The notes under the pieces are model-generated. The model did no database searches, was not told where the DNA came from, and was given only the letters and a program-made list of their open reading frames with translations. From Venturia oleaginea (taxonomy: Eukaryota > Ascomycota > Dothideomycetes > Venturiales > Venturiaceae), in the NCBI GenBank assembly GCA_013176395.1, contig JABMLP010000005.1, positions 682,001 to 746,000 on the forward strand: a DNA stretch of 64,000 nt, read 5' to 3'. Every line of letters starts with the position of its first letter. Position 1 is the first letter of the stretch. Below, piece by piece: positions 55,141 to 64,000 of the stretch. The translations under genes were made by a program, and so were the position numbers.

Positions 55141-55980
55141 TCATTCCAAGACTTGCATCACCGAGTCTTTCAGACAGGCTCTTTCTTGAGCATCATCAGG
55201 ATTTCCTGTGGCAGCGAACCCATGCCGTCCAGGCTTGTAGACCCTATGTTCCATCTCGGGGACCTTCTTTCCCGCCTTCATGGCCTTGGCATGAATTGCT
55301 TCCACTTTCGCTTTTTGCTCGATACTAACTGCTGTATCTTCCTGTCCCCATCCGAAGCTCACGGGCACCATAAGTTTCTCAACATTGTCCGGAATAGCCA
55401 AATCGCTCGGATGCAGACCGACTACTGCATCAATTAGAGGCGCTTTCTTCCCACCGATCTCAATCATGTTACTCTCCAACCCAGCACGAATGGCATATTT
55501 TCCGCCCCAGCAAAACCCAACCATCCCGATCTTCTGATATGCAGGGGTAGCACGTCTCAGATTATCCAAGAAGTCCATGCATGTTTTAGTGGTTGAACCT
55601 TCCTTGTGCCTCGTCATCCACATGGCAAAACTGGGCGCGCTGGCAAGAAGACCTGTATACTTCTTCAAAGATGACTGCTTCTTTGTATCGACCGGAACCA
55701 ACAAATCAACGATCATCAGCTTGGCCGGGTCGCCTTGGAAGAAACCAGGCAGGTATACGAGGTAGTCGCCATTTTTTGCATAGCCGTCGGCGATGATTTT
55801 GTTGTTAGGAAGGGATAAGCCGAGAATGTCGCTGTAGATTACGATGATCGCCTTTGGAGAAGTACGATTGCCGATGATGTAGGTGTTCAGCCCGTGGAGA
55901 AGTTCTTCGACCCCTTGGGGTTGACCTTCGTGGATCGTTCCGGTGATGCACTCGTTGCAAGAGGAGCTAGAGGCGTCCAT
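55141..55980 (-). CDS. Dienelactone hydrolase family protein
   Basis: An intronless frame of 279 residues. An alpha/beta-hydrolase with the DLH catalytic triad: Cys157 in GMVGFCWGGKYAIRAGL, Asp215 in FGWGQEDTAV and His253 in YKPGRHGFAATGNP. The N-terminus has a Cys-containing SSSSCNECITGTIHEGQPQG typical of fungal relatives, then AIIVIYSDILGLSLPNNKII ADGYAKNGDYLVYLPGFFQG. DLH converts dienelactones to maleylacetate in chlorocatechol degradation. Most fungal members have unknown substrates. No signal peptide, so probably cytosolic. It lies divergent from the Zn2Cys6 regulator, about 645 bp away, which may regulate it (inference). Confidence 0.9.
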   Translation of the reverse strand: MDASSSSCNECITGTIHEGQPQGVEELLHGLNTYIIGNRTSPKAIIVIYSDILGLSLPNNKIIADGYAKNGDYLVYLPGFFQGDPAKLMIVDLLVPVDTKKQSSLKKYTGLLASAPSFAMWMTRHKEGSTTKTCMDFLDNLRRATPAYQKIGMVGFCWGGKYAIRAGLESNMIEIGGKKAPLIDAVVGLHPSDLAIPDNVEKLMVPVSFGWGQEDTAVSIEQKAKVEAIHAKAMKAGKKVPEMEHRVYKPGRHGFAATGNPDDAQERACLKDSVMQVLE

Positions 55981-56625
55981 TCTGTTGTCATATATATGGA
56001 CACAGCCAGAATCACTGAACTCATATGATGTGTACTTTGAGATGTCGAAGATAAGGAGGAAGGGATGAGTCTTGTTGGAGTTGTTCTTTGCGAATGTTTG
56101 CCAATGAAGGCGCTGGCGACGGCCTTTTTATGCTATCAAGCTAAGCAATCTTTAGAACACCTACATACTGCTGCAAGCCTCAATCGAATAGACCTCGGCG
56201 TGCAAGTATTTCCAGCATTTCGAAACCCTCCACCGGAGGCTATGTCTCGTACTCTCATAACGGGCTTACAGGCTGCAAATCGCATTTGGTCACATATGCC
56301 GTGAAACATGATGGTCAAGCCATGAAGAGAAATGACAATCAGGGGTCAGAGATGATGTTGTTGTTGAAAGGTTCGCGCAGATTTCGGCATAAGGAGTGAG
56401 GGGCACCTACCTAGAGCTAGCTGAATTGTATATACAAGTCTAACCTCAATACAGTTAAATGGGCTGTACCGTACCCGCTCTTAGTTTCGCTTGAGAGTCG
56501 CGGTCAGCTTCATCGCAACAACATTCTCTTGTAGTGTCAGCCTTGCATTGGCCTTTCCTTGAGCAGACCCTCAAGATCATAGAAATGATGGCTTGGGCTC
56601 CCCTCCCTTGAGATATCGAAGTACC
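55981..56625. other. Divergent promoter of DLH gene and Zn2Cys6 regulator
   Basis: About 645 bp without a gene. The CGG...CCG motifs expected for Zn2Cys6 factors were not obvious by eye. Confidence 0.45.
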
Positions 56626-59332
56626 ATGTCTCAAGAAGCAGCAATCAACGCGACAGTCCAAGTCTCGGCTTCAAGCCCCGAGAAAAGCGCGAGCTCACCT
56701 GCTCTCGGACGCGCCCCAGCGTCCAAAGGATCGAAATCTCGCAGTTGTGTAGTATGTCGCAACCGAAAAGTACGCTGCGATAAGCTTTCACCGGCCTGCT
56801 CAAATTGTCGTCGCGCGAACATTGCCTGCGTCTTTCCATCTGACGACAGACCACCGAGATGGGCACGAGGTCTCGTCAGCAAGGCTACAACATCACCATC
56901 ATTAGAACCAGGATTTGATGATCAGGAAGCCAAAAGAGTTATGGAGAGGTTACACAACCTTGAGACTCTCGTAAAAGAGCTCAGCAGCCAATTAAAGGAG
57001 TCGCGGGCAGCCCACAGCTCCGTTGGAAGAAGACATTCTTCCACCTCAGAATCCAACATTGTAGACAAACAGTTTGGCAGGTTAGTTGTCCACGACGCGA
57101 GTCGAAGTCACTATATCAGTAGCGGGTTTTGGTCTCGCATCAATGACGAGGTAGATTGCGCTATTGTGGGAATACTTTCCATCTTTGCTGATACTTGAAC
57201 ATAGCTGAATGGCCTGAAGATGGACTCCCGGAATATATTGGAAGACGAATATGAAAGCTCAGAGGATGAAGCATCAGCTAGAAGATCTCCACCCACACTA
57301 GAACTTGAGCGAACACCCACAGAACGACATGCGTTTCTGTTCAGGCACAATTTGACCCAACTAGAGTCCAACAATCACCAATTTCATCCACTACCTTCCC
57401 AAATACCTTTTCTACTGGATGTGTATGCGGAGAACGTGAACTTCATAATTCAGACAGTTCATCTACCTACCCTGAAGAACATGATTCGGGAACTCCGTGG
57501 GGACATGGCACGTCTCACTCCTGCAAACGAAGCTTTGATGTTCTCGATCTACTATGCTGCAATAACTTCTATGGAAGAAGACGATGTAAGCTTTTCCTGT
57601 CTGTCATATGATCCCTGGGCCATCAAGATTGAGTGAGGCAATAGTGACTCGAATTGAACAGGTCATGAGCAACTTCGGCTCTTCTAAAACCGATCTCAAT
57701 CTCAAATATCGACTTGGTCTGGAACACGCCCTCGCCAAAGCTGACTTTCTCAACTCTCCTGACATCGTTCTGGTGCAGGCGCTCGTTGTATTTTTGTGCC
57801 TCGCCCGCCGCCACGACAGCCCAAGATTTGTTTGGATGATGACTGGGATCGTCATCAGGATGGCTCAGTATCTCGGACTGCAACGAGATGGGTCAAATTT
57901 CAAGCAGTTGACACCGTATGAGATTGAAATGAGACGTCGAGTGTGGTGGTGCGTATGTATGTTGGACTTGAGAGCATCAGAAGATCAAGGTACCTTTTAT
58001 TTTTTGAGTCGTTTTTCATCGCGTTCATTCACCTAATAAGACCAAGGTACCGAGCTAGCAATTGCTAGTGGCAGCTTCGACACGAAAATCCCTCTCAACA
58101 TCAACAACGAGGACATTTCACTTAAATCCGAAGTAATGCCAGTGGAACGTACTGGGCTCACCGATATGTCTATGGGACGCTGCCAAGCAGGGCTACTGGA
58201 TACTATGAGACAGCTCATGACTCTTGCTGCGAAGGACGGTGCAGCAGGCGATGAAGTCAAAAGTCACATGTTAAGCCAGATTTATCAACAGTACGAGGAA
58301 GGTTTTCTTCAATACATACCGAAAGCAGGGAACATCGAGTACTGGGTGGCCGCAACAGTTGCGAAACTTGTCATGGCCAAGATGACCCTCATCGTTTTTC
58401 TTCCAGTCCTCTTCACTCCGCCCAGCGGCAATCTCTCAGACGAGCTAAGAGCGAAGTTGGTAGTTTCAGCGATCGAGGTCGCCGAATACAACCATGCGCT
58501 CAACGCTGAACCAGACTGTCGGAAATGGCGCTGGATTTACCAGACATACACACATTGGCATGCAATTGTGTACCTCATGATCGAGGCCTGTCGACGTTCT
58601 TGGTGCCCCATAGTTGAGCGTGCCTACGTTGCACTTCACAGCAGTTGGCTCATTCCCGATGAAAGCTCAATGGATAAAAACCTGCGAATTTGGGTTCCGT
58701 TGCGAAAGCTAATGGCAAAAGTTCGCAAGCATCGCGAGGCGGAACTCAATCGACTAAGAGCAGATCCACAGGCGGCTTTAACGCTAGATATGGAGCACCA
58801 GCAATTGCCGATGCCATCGAGCTATAGCGCACTGTCGACAAACCCGGACGAGTCCAGCACTGAGCTTTTCAAAAAAGTATGGCGCCAACTCATTGCCATG
58901 CCGGCTGAGTCCAATCTTGGCGCACAAATGCCTGAGTCTTCTAGTACAGCCCTGTCCGGCCCATCGACGAACGCAACCTTTTTGAGTACTTCTGTCGGCA
59001 TCAACCCATCTGCCACTCCATATCAGCCGGATAATGATGGTCCATTACCACCGTATCCTGCTTCCATCTCACAGCAAAGTGCTCCAGCCATAGCACCTTA
59101 CGGTCACCGCACTTATGCCTCCGATAAATGTGCCGATGCATCAGACAACTCATTTCCTTCGTTCTCTACCGACTGGTCTGGAGCTGGGTCTACGGGCTTC
59201 GGTGGTGTGCCTTGGCTATGGGCCGACCCCGATCCTTCCATTGACATTGATTCTAGCTTGAGTATGAGTATGGAGCTGGATGGTGAATTTAACTGGTATA
59301 ATTGGGTGCAATCTGCGACAGGATTGGAGTAG
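56626..59332 (+). CDS. Zn2Cys6 transcription factor
   Basis: Four exons: 56626-57150, 57205-57585, 57662-57989 and 58047-59332, giving 839 residues. The zinc cluster is complete at residues 41-68 (Cys 41, 44, 51, 58, 61, 68; RSCVVCRNRKVRCDKLSPAC), followed by a linker and a coiled-coil-like dimerisation stretch (MERLHNLETLVKELSSQLKE). The fungal-specific middle domain spans exons 2-4: FLLDVYAENVNFIIQTVHLP, MFSIYYAAITSMEEDD joined to VMSNFGSSKTDLNLKYRLGL EHALAKADF, FVWMMTGIVIRMAQYLGLQR DGSNF, then MRRRVWWCVCMLDLRASEDQ GTELAI. The 3' third is Ser/Pro/Asp-rich, a likely activation region. Intron 2 must end at CAG 57661. Intron 3 is flanked by CAAGGTACC at both ends. Nuclear; targets unknown. Confidence 0.92.
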
Positions 59333-60234
59333 CGAGTCGTTGTGGGGATATCTTTAGACTCAGCTCTCGGAGTCCCAGGTCTTGGAGCGTCTCTCTCGAA
59401 GTTATGTTGACTCTCCTTGTCGCGAAGATAGACACTTTGACTATGAATCTGTTCACACACATTGATGAGGGGTAGCGGTGGGTGACGATGAACTCTGAAG
59501 GGGAGGCTTTCGTTTTCTGGGGGATCTAGATGAGTTGGCGAGTGACACGAGCGACAACATGTTGTCTCGCCCATTTGTCTCTATCAACCATGAGTACTTT
59601 GGCCCACCTCACTGGCTGTCCTCTGATCTCTTCAACTGCACTCTGCACAGCCATGCCCCAATCGCTGTGGCCTGCATCACGAACTGTTTGATTTCGTGAT
59701 CATGATGATGTAAGAAACCCGATTCACGAGTATTTTCCGGACTGTCTCACATGCTATTTACCCTCCCACCTTCTAGAAATCACCGCCCGGCCAAGGGAAT
59801 AGCCCCATATGACCGCGGCAAGCAGGAACTGGATTGCACATGATGCTCGGTTATGACATGGAATGTCTCATATCAGCTAACGGAACATGTCCCCATTTGC
59901 TGCATGATCAGTCATCAAGCCGGGGTATTTTCCCTTCCACTACCAGGACCTCTGAAGGTCGCACGATATGCACCGTCGCCTTTTCGCTCAAGGATTGTCA
60001 GAATTCAAGGTAAATTTGATCGCTCAATGTGGAAAACAACAAGAACCAAAGAAGGATACGTCGAGGGCCAGTATATTGATTGGTCCGACGAGATTTCCTC
60101 GACCAAAGGGTTGTGGCATGGCATATTCAACGGGCATAGAAAGGACCTTCAGCTCGCTATCACAATCTCTGGAACGCTAAATCCGCAAGGTCTCCAACCT
60201 AGCATCAGCAGCTTCCCAAGCATTCCTCTCAAAC
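59333..60234. other. Intergenic, upstream of the P450
   Basis: About 900 bp between two plus-strand genes. A frame at 59853-60266 overlaps the P450 start in another phase and has no domain support. Confidence 0.5.
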
Positions 60235-61845
60235 ATGGAGATGCTGCTCAACGATACCACTGTTAGCACCAGGCCATACGTCGCTCAGAATGTCTCTCAG
60301 AACCTCATCGGTGCTCGCTCGTTTTGTCTCCTTTTGGCTGTTGGCGTCATCCTCGTGTCCGTCGGGAACAACAAATGGTTGGCTCAGATCACGGGCAAAG
60401 CCCTTCCAGAAGTCGCCCGAGTCCGTGGAAATCTCTTCCTTGGTCTCCTCCCTTACTCGTGTTACAACGGTCTTGCTCTCACCTTGGACCTTCTGTACAA
60501 GGTAGCAGAAAGGCAAGGTCTTTCTTACGGATGGATGGGCTCGAAGGTTTTGGTGTTGCTGCGAAACGAAGATATGATCAAATTCATCTTGTTGCAACCT
60601 GACGAAATCGTCTCGAGAACGGGAGGACAGCGACTCATGGCTCCATTTTCCACTCTGCAGAGGCTACTTGGGAATGTACTCTTCTTATATGTTGGCGAAG
60701 AGGCTACGATGATGCGAAACGCCATGAAGGCGGAGTACAAACATGTCTCGGCTTTACAAGCGAGATATAGCGATATAGTCCAGACCGCCCACGATCACAC
60801 TCGGTTTCTCAAGCAAAAGAAAATAGCATTTCAAAGCACGGGAGATCTGTTGAAATTGACCTCCGATTTTTCTGCCGATGTCTTGTCTAGAGCCTACTTC
60901 GGCTTGGAAGGCACGCACAACCGCGGCGACGGCTTGGAATATGTTGCTGATAAGATGCTCGAAGTATCTGCCAGTGCTTCCCACGCGTGGCGTCATGGTC
61001 TTCGTTCCATACTAAATCTACGTTCTCCTCGGCGCCAAGATGAAGAGGAAAGGACGATTTGGGAATCGCTAGACGCCATCTCGGAGCAGAGACTGGAAGA
61101 TATGTACGATTGTGAAAGGAAAGATGATGTCGCAGCCACAGTGGCTCAGTCAATATCTCTTGCCACGGGAGGCGGCTTGTCACGGGCAACATTATCCAAG
61201 CACGCAATCGAACAAGGTCGTTTAACTCTATTCGGTGGACGCTTCGGCATTGGCATCGTTCTGACCTGGGCACTCATCGAACTGGCAAAACATCCCGCTA
61301 CTCTCGCTAAATTGAGATCTGAGCTCCACAATTTGGACTCGGTGGGCGAATTTTCAGACTTTCAGACTCTAAACACGCGAACACCGTATCTTGATGCTGT
61401 AATCCACGAGATACACCGATTATTCCCGCCGGTACATGCTACGGCTCGGGTCATCAACAAGCCAATTTCCCTGGAGGCAAAAGATGGGACCTCAGTTATG
61501 CTGGAGGAGGGCATGATCGTATATATCTCCATATACCACCTTCACCACGACAAGACAATCTGGGGTCAAGATGCGGACAAATTTGCTCCAGAGAGGTTTC
61601 TTTCCGGGCAGGCCACGCACAAGCGAAGTGGATACATGCCCTTCTTGTCTGGTAGGAGAGCTTGTGTGGGACGTGAATTCTCGCTTCTGGTCGAGAAGAT
61701 CTTTTTGGTCGAGTTTCTGAGGACCTGGGAGTTTGACATTGAGGAAAAGTTTGAGATTCGGCCCAAGTTTACTGCCCTTTGCTTGCCTGATCGAGAGGTT
61801 AAGATTACGATCCGAGAGATTGGAAAAAGTGGTGTTGATACATAG
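60235..61845 (+). CDS. Cytochrome P450 with non-canonical I-helix
   Basis: An intronless frame of 536 residues. It starts with a hydrophobic anchor (RSFCLLLAVGVILVSVGNNK, about residues 29-48), so it is probably ER-bound. The heme loop FLSGRRACVG (Cys477), ExxR (HEIHRLFPPV) and PERF (KFAPERFLSG) are intact. The oxygen-activation segment of the I-helix, normally AGx(D/E)TT, reads GGRFGIGIVLTWALIELAKH (from about residue 334) and lacks the acidic-alcohol pair. Such changes are known in P450s of the CYP74, CYP8A and CYP7/8-like kinds, which do rearrangements or use unusual chemistry. The true subfamily is not assigned. The frame's lack of introns and position after a Zn2Cys6 gene hint at a small metabolic cluster (inference). 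Confidence 0.9.
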   Translation: MEMLLNDTTVSTRPYVAQNVSQNLIGARSFCLLLAVGVILVSVGNNKWLAQITGKALPEVARVRGNLFLGLLPYSCYNGLALTLDLLYKVAERQGLSYGWMGSKVLVLLRNEDMIKFILLQPDEIVSRTGGQRLMAPFSTLQRLLGNVLFLYVGEEATMMRNAMKAEYKHVSALQARYSDIVQTAHDHTRFLKQKKIAFQSTGDLLKLTSDFSADVLSRAYFGLEGTHNRGDGLEYVADKMLEVSASASHAWRHGLRSILNLRSPRRQDEEERTIWESLDAISEQRLEDMYDCERKDDVAATVAQSISLATGGGLSRATLSKHAIEQGRLTLFGGRFGIGIVLTWALIELAKHPATLAKLRSELHNLDSVGEFSDFQTLNTRTPYLDAVIHEIHRLFPPVHATARVINKPISLEAKDGTSVMLEEGMIVYISIYHLHHDKTIWGQDADKFAPERFLSGQATHKRSGYMPFLSGRRACVGREFSLLVEKIFLVEFLRTWEFDIEEKFEIRPKFTALCLPDREVKITIREIGKSGVDT

Positions 61846-62893
61846 TCTGAAGGCAGGGAAGCGGTCAGCTCACGCATATTTGTTTAGCACCTTAAATTCC
61901 TTTCATTCATCCCTTTCGAGAACGTTAACCCCAAGCGTATGCAGTCCGCCCAAACTGTTGCTCTCTACATTGTTCGATAAAGGTCGTGCTTAAAGAATGA
62001 TACCAACCAAAGTTCGAGCCACGCTCTCTCGATACTTTGAACAACTTGACCATCCAAGTCTGTATCCCCACTATCCACTCCACTTCCAATCCCAACCCCC
62101 CAAGCCTCGGATCATTCCCCCTCAACTCCCGCAAAACAACCCTCCTCTCCCTCGGCGGAAGATCTTCCCTTCGTCCATCCATACCATCCTCGCCACCCTC
62201 CCTTACAGAAATCTCATTCTCCCCATCACTAGAATACTCAGACCCCTCTTCCTCCCTTGCCCTCTACTTCCTCCCCCCCCCCCTCCCTTTACAAAACCCT
62301 GCTGCCCCCTGTATCAACCATAAGCAAATCCCTCAACGCATACCTTCTCATCGCAGTCCTTGTGTGTTCTCGAGCCGGAGCCCGAGTGGGTGATTTACTC
62401 GTCTTAACATCAACCGAGATGAGGAAGACGATGAAGCACCTCGATTCTCTTAAAGAGTAAGATACGTCCGTCAGTACGAATCATTTGGGGATTAAGGCTC
62501 GGGAGTGTATGGATATTATATAAGGAAAAAGTCTCGGGATGGATGTGTTTGCTATGTGTGTTCTAGGTGATTGCGGTGGGAGTACTTACATTTATATATA
62601 TATATATATAGATGTCAAGTGTAGGGACTAACAGGTCGGTACGGAGACAAGGTTATTGTAGCGAGGGGCAGAAAGAAAGTGTCGAGTAAAGTAAAGATCG
62701 GAATTGGTGAGTTTAGAGTTACCTGCCAAACTTTCAATCAAAGTGTCACGGGGAAGTCGTAGTAAACAAGGCTGGCAACAATCACTCCGACCTACTTTTT
62801 CATTTATCCACCTCTGACAGTCCTATACACTGCCATTCTCGCTTCCTCTCGAGATCTCTTTCCCATAAGCATTCCCATAACAATACCACACAT
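61846..62893. other. Convergent spacer with low-complexity DNA
   Basis: Pyrimidine-rich DNA at 62040-62290 gives long Pro/Ser/Leu frames without domain support. A frame ending at 62460 (LNAYLLIAVLVCSRAGARVG) has no clear start. No gene accepted. Confidence 0.45.
62593..62610. repeat. (TA)n microsatellite
   Basis: Nine TA units in the spacer between the P450 and UTP10 genes. Confidence 0.9.
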
Positions 62894-64000
62894 TTAAAAT
62901 TCCAAACCCTCCCCAAGCACCTCCTCAATTCTAGTAACCCACTCCCTACCCTCCCTCTCAACATCCGCATCCTCATCCTCCAACACTTCACCAAGAACCG
63001 GCATCATCTCAGGCACCATAACAAGCCATTCCTCACCCAGCTGCTCAGTCAAACCTCTCTCCAACCTCACAGCCGCCAATCTGACATCTTTATCTTCACT
63101 CTGCATTAGCTTCATGATAGCAGTGTTCAAGTCCTTATGTTGATCTGAGGCACTAGTTGCTGATGCCAAGGCGGTAATGGTTGAAATTAGTTGTGTAGAA
63201 AGGGTCGAGGAGGCGACGTGAAAGATTTCCACAAGCGGTAAAGTGATGGGTGAGAAATGGTTGGGTGATTGCCAAAAGTCGTCTTGGTCATGTGTGAATG
63301 TTTGTTCGAGGGCTGAGAGGATGGCGCTGAGTAGTTCGATTTCTTCCGTCGATGCTGCTTTTGTGGTCGTGAGAAGGTCCGCAGTGAGTTCGAGGATGTA
63401 GCTTGAGTAGCTTGTGACAAGCGCCTGCGATGATGTTAGCTGGGCGATACTTAAGTATGGCTGAATTCGATATACCTTCAAACGCTCGAACAACGTGGTC
63501 AAAAATCGATACAAAGCAGTAGCTCGCAATATCTTGCCAGAATTGTCTTTTGACGACAAAGCAGAAACCCATTCAACCATCCTGGCAAAGAACGGTCGGA
63601 AAGTAACATCGTTTAGCTTCATGATCATGGTGATGGAGACATCGTTGTAGACATCCTCCAGACTGCTGATTTCTTCAGACGTGTAACTAACATCGAGCAT
63701 GGAGTCTGATGACAAAGCGATCCGACGATGATCGAAGGCCTTGAGAAGCAGTTCAAACAGCGATGCAGAGTTCTTGACAATAGTTGCTTTTGAGCGCTCG
63801 CCAATGGCAAACTTGATGGCGTCGAGGTACTCAACAACAGCACGGTATCCTTGCTGTTGCTGGCAATGTGTGTATGATCGATTGAAAGCGGCAAATAACT
63901 CGGATGCATCAATATACTTCCCAATCAGTTTGTAGAACTCGCTACGCTTGCTCGCAGTCACTCCACTGACGCTTGACACCGAAGCAGCCTGTGCCAACTT
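62894..64000 (-). CDS. UTP10: U3 snoRNP protein Utp10/HEATR1, C-terminal part (continues beyond window)
   Basis: The frame is open from the right window edge to TAA 62894-62896, giving about 350 residues of a protein normally around 1,800. It matches the C-terminal Utp10 region: ISITMIMKLNDVTFRPFFAR MVEWV, GKILRATALYRFLTTLFERL K, SYSSYILELTADLL, then the last HEAT-repeat-like block AAVRLERGLTEQLGEEWLVM VPEMMPVLGEVLEDEDADVE RE and TRIEEVLGEGLEF. Utp10 is part of the t-UTP/UtpA subcomplex of the small-subunit processome and acts in rRNA transcription and 18S maturation in the nucleolus. An intron, 63425-63475 (GTATAT...CTAAC...GCAG), is 51 nt long and has no stop, so it is silently open. Removing it joins ERLK to ALVTSYSS, which fits the family better. 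Confidence 0.93.
   Translation of the reverse strand, partial: KLAQAASVSSVSGVTASKRSEFYKLIGKYIDASELFAAFNRSYTHCQQQQGYRAVVEYLDAIKFAIGERSKATIVKNSASLFELLLKAFDHRRIALSSDSMLDVSYTSEEISSLEDVYNDVSITMIMKLNDVTFRPFFARMVEWVSALSSKDNSGKILRATALYRFLTTLFERLKVYRIQPYLSIAQLTSSQALVTSYSSYILELTADLLTTTKAASTEEIELLSAILSALEQTFTHDQDDFWQSPNHFSPITLPLVEIFHVASSTLSTQLISTITALASATSASDQHKDLNTAIMKLMQSEDKDVRLAAVRLERGLTEQLGEEWLVMVPEMMPVLGEVLEDEDADVEREGREWVTRIEEVLGEGLEF

Noticed and set aside
59853..60266. Frame overlapping the start of the P450
   Set aside because: Different phase from the P450, no domain, and no splice that would add it as an N-terminal extension.
1..64000. tRNA genes, rRNA genes and CRISPR arrays
   Set aside because: I looked for the GGTTCGAnTCC box on both strands and for regularly spaced repeats and found none I could support. 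A tRNAscan run would be decisive.

Overview
The window is nuclear DNA from a filamentous ascomycete (Pezizomycotina). Genes are split by 48-104 nt introns with GT...AG ends and CTAAC/CTGAT-like branch points. The contents are typically fungal: HET-domain, Zn2Cys6, fungal-rhodopsin, GH55, Fot1/pogo transposase, Lhs1 and Utp10 genes. The mix suggests Leotiomycetes, but that is inference. Splice sites were placed by eye, using consensus, reading frame and family conservation.

Layout. 0-4 kb: the 3' end of an unrecognised gene, then a broken F-box gene and a broken HET-domain gene. 4.6-9.7 kb (minus): an ELO-type fatty-acid elongase with a very long disordered tail, and a proline-rich adaptor-like protein. 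9.87-10.96 kb: an internally deleted Fot1/pogo element with ~50 bp inverted repeats. 11-15.7 kb: a decayed gene and gene-poor DNA. 15.8-31.4 kb: a housekeeping-rich block with 3-isopropylmalate dehydrogenase, APC10/Doc1, a fungal rhodopsin-like membrane protein, the ER chaperone Lhs1, an amidohydrolase/decarboxylase-like enzyme, a complex I B15/NDUFB4-like subunit, a GST and a secreted protein. 31.8-36.3 kb (minus): a tandem set of three small secreted cysteine-containing proteins with the same exon plan, plus a possible fourth relic. 37.3-39.7 kb: a GH55 glucanase. 40-43.9 kb: gene-poor. 43.9-53.3 kb: a Nudix hydrolase, an intact HET-domain gene and two unassigned nuclear-type proteins. 55.1-61.9 kb: a dienelactone hydrolase, a Zn2Cys6 regulator and a cytochrome P450 with an unusual I-helix, possibly a small metabolic group. 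The right edge holds the C-terminal part of Utp10.

Two themes stand out. First, the secreted-protein array shares an LC-x(7,8)-C signature, an intron at the same place and phase, and a matching second exon, although the proteins are otherwise very divergent. Second, the three decayed genes carry in-frame stops that could each come from a glutamine codon by one C-to-T change. That is compatible with repeat-induced point mutation or simple decay.
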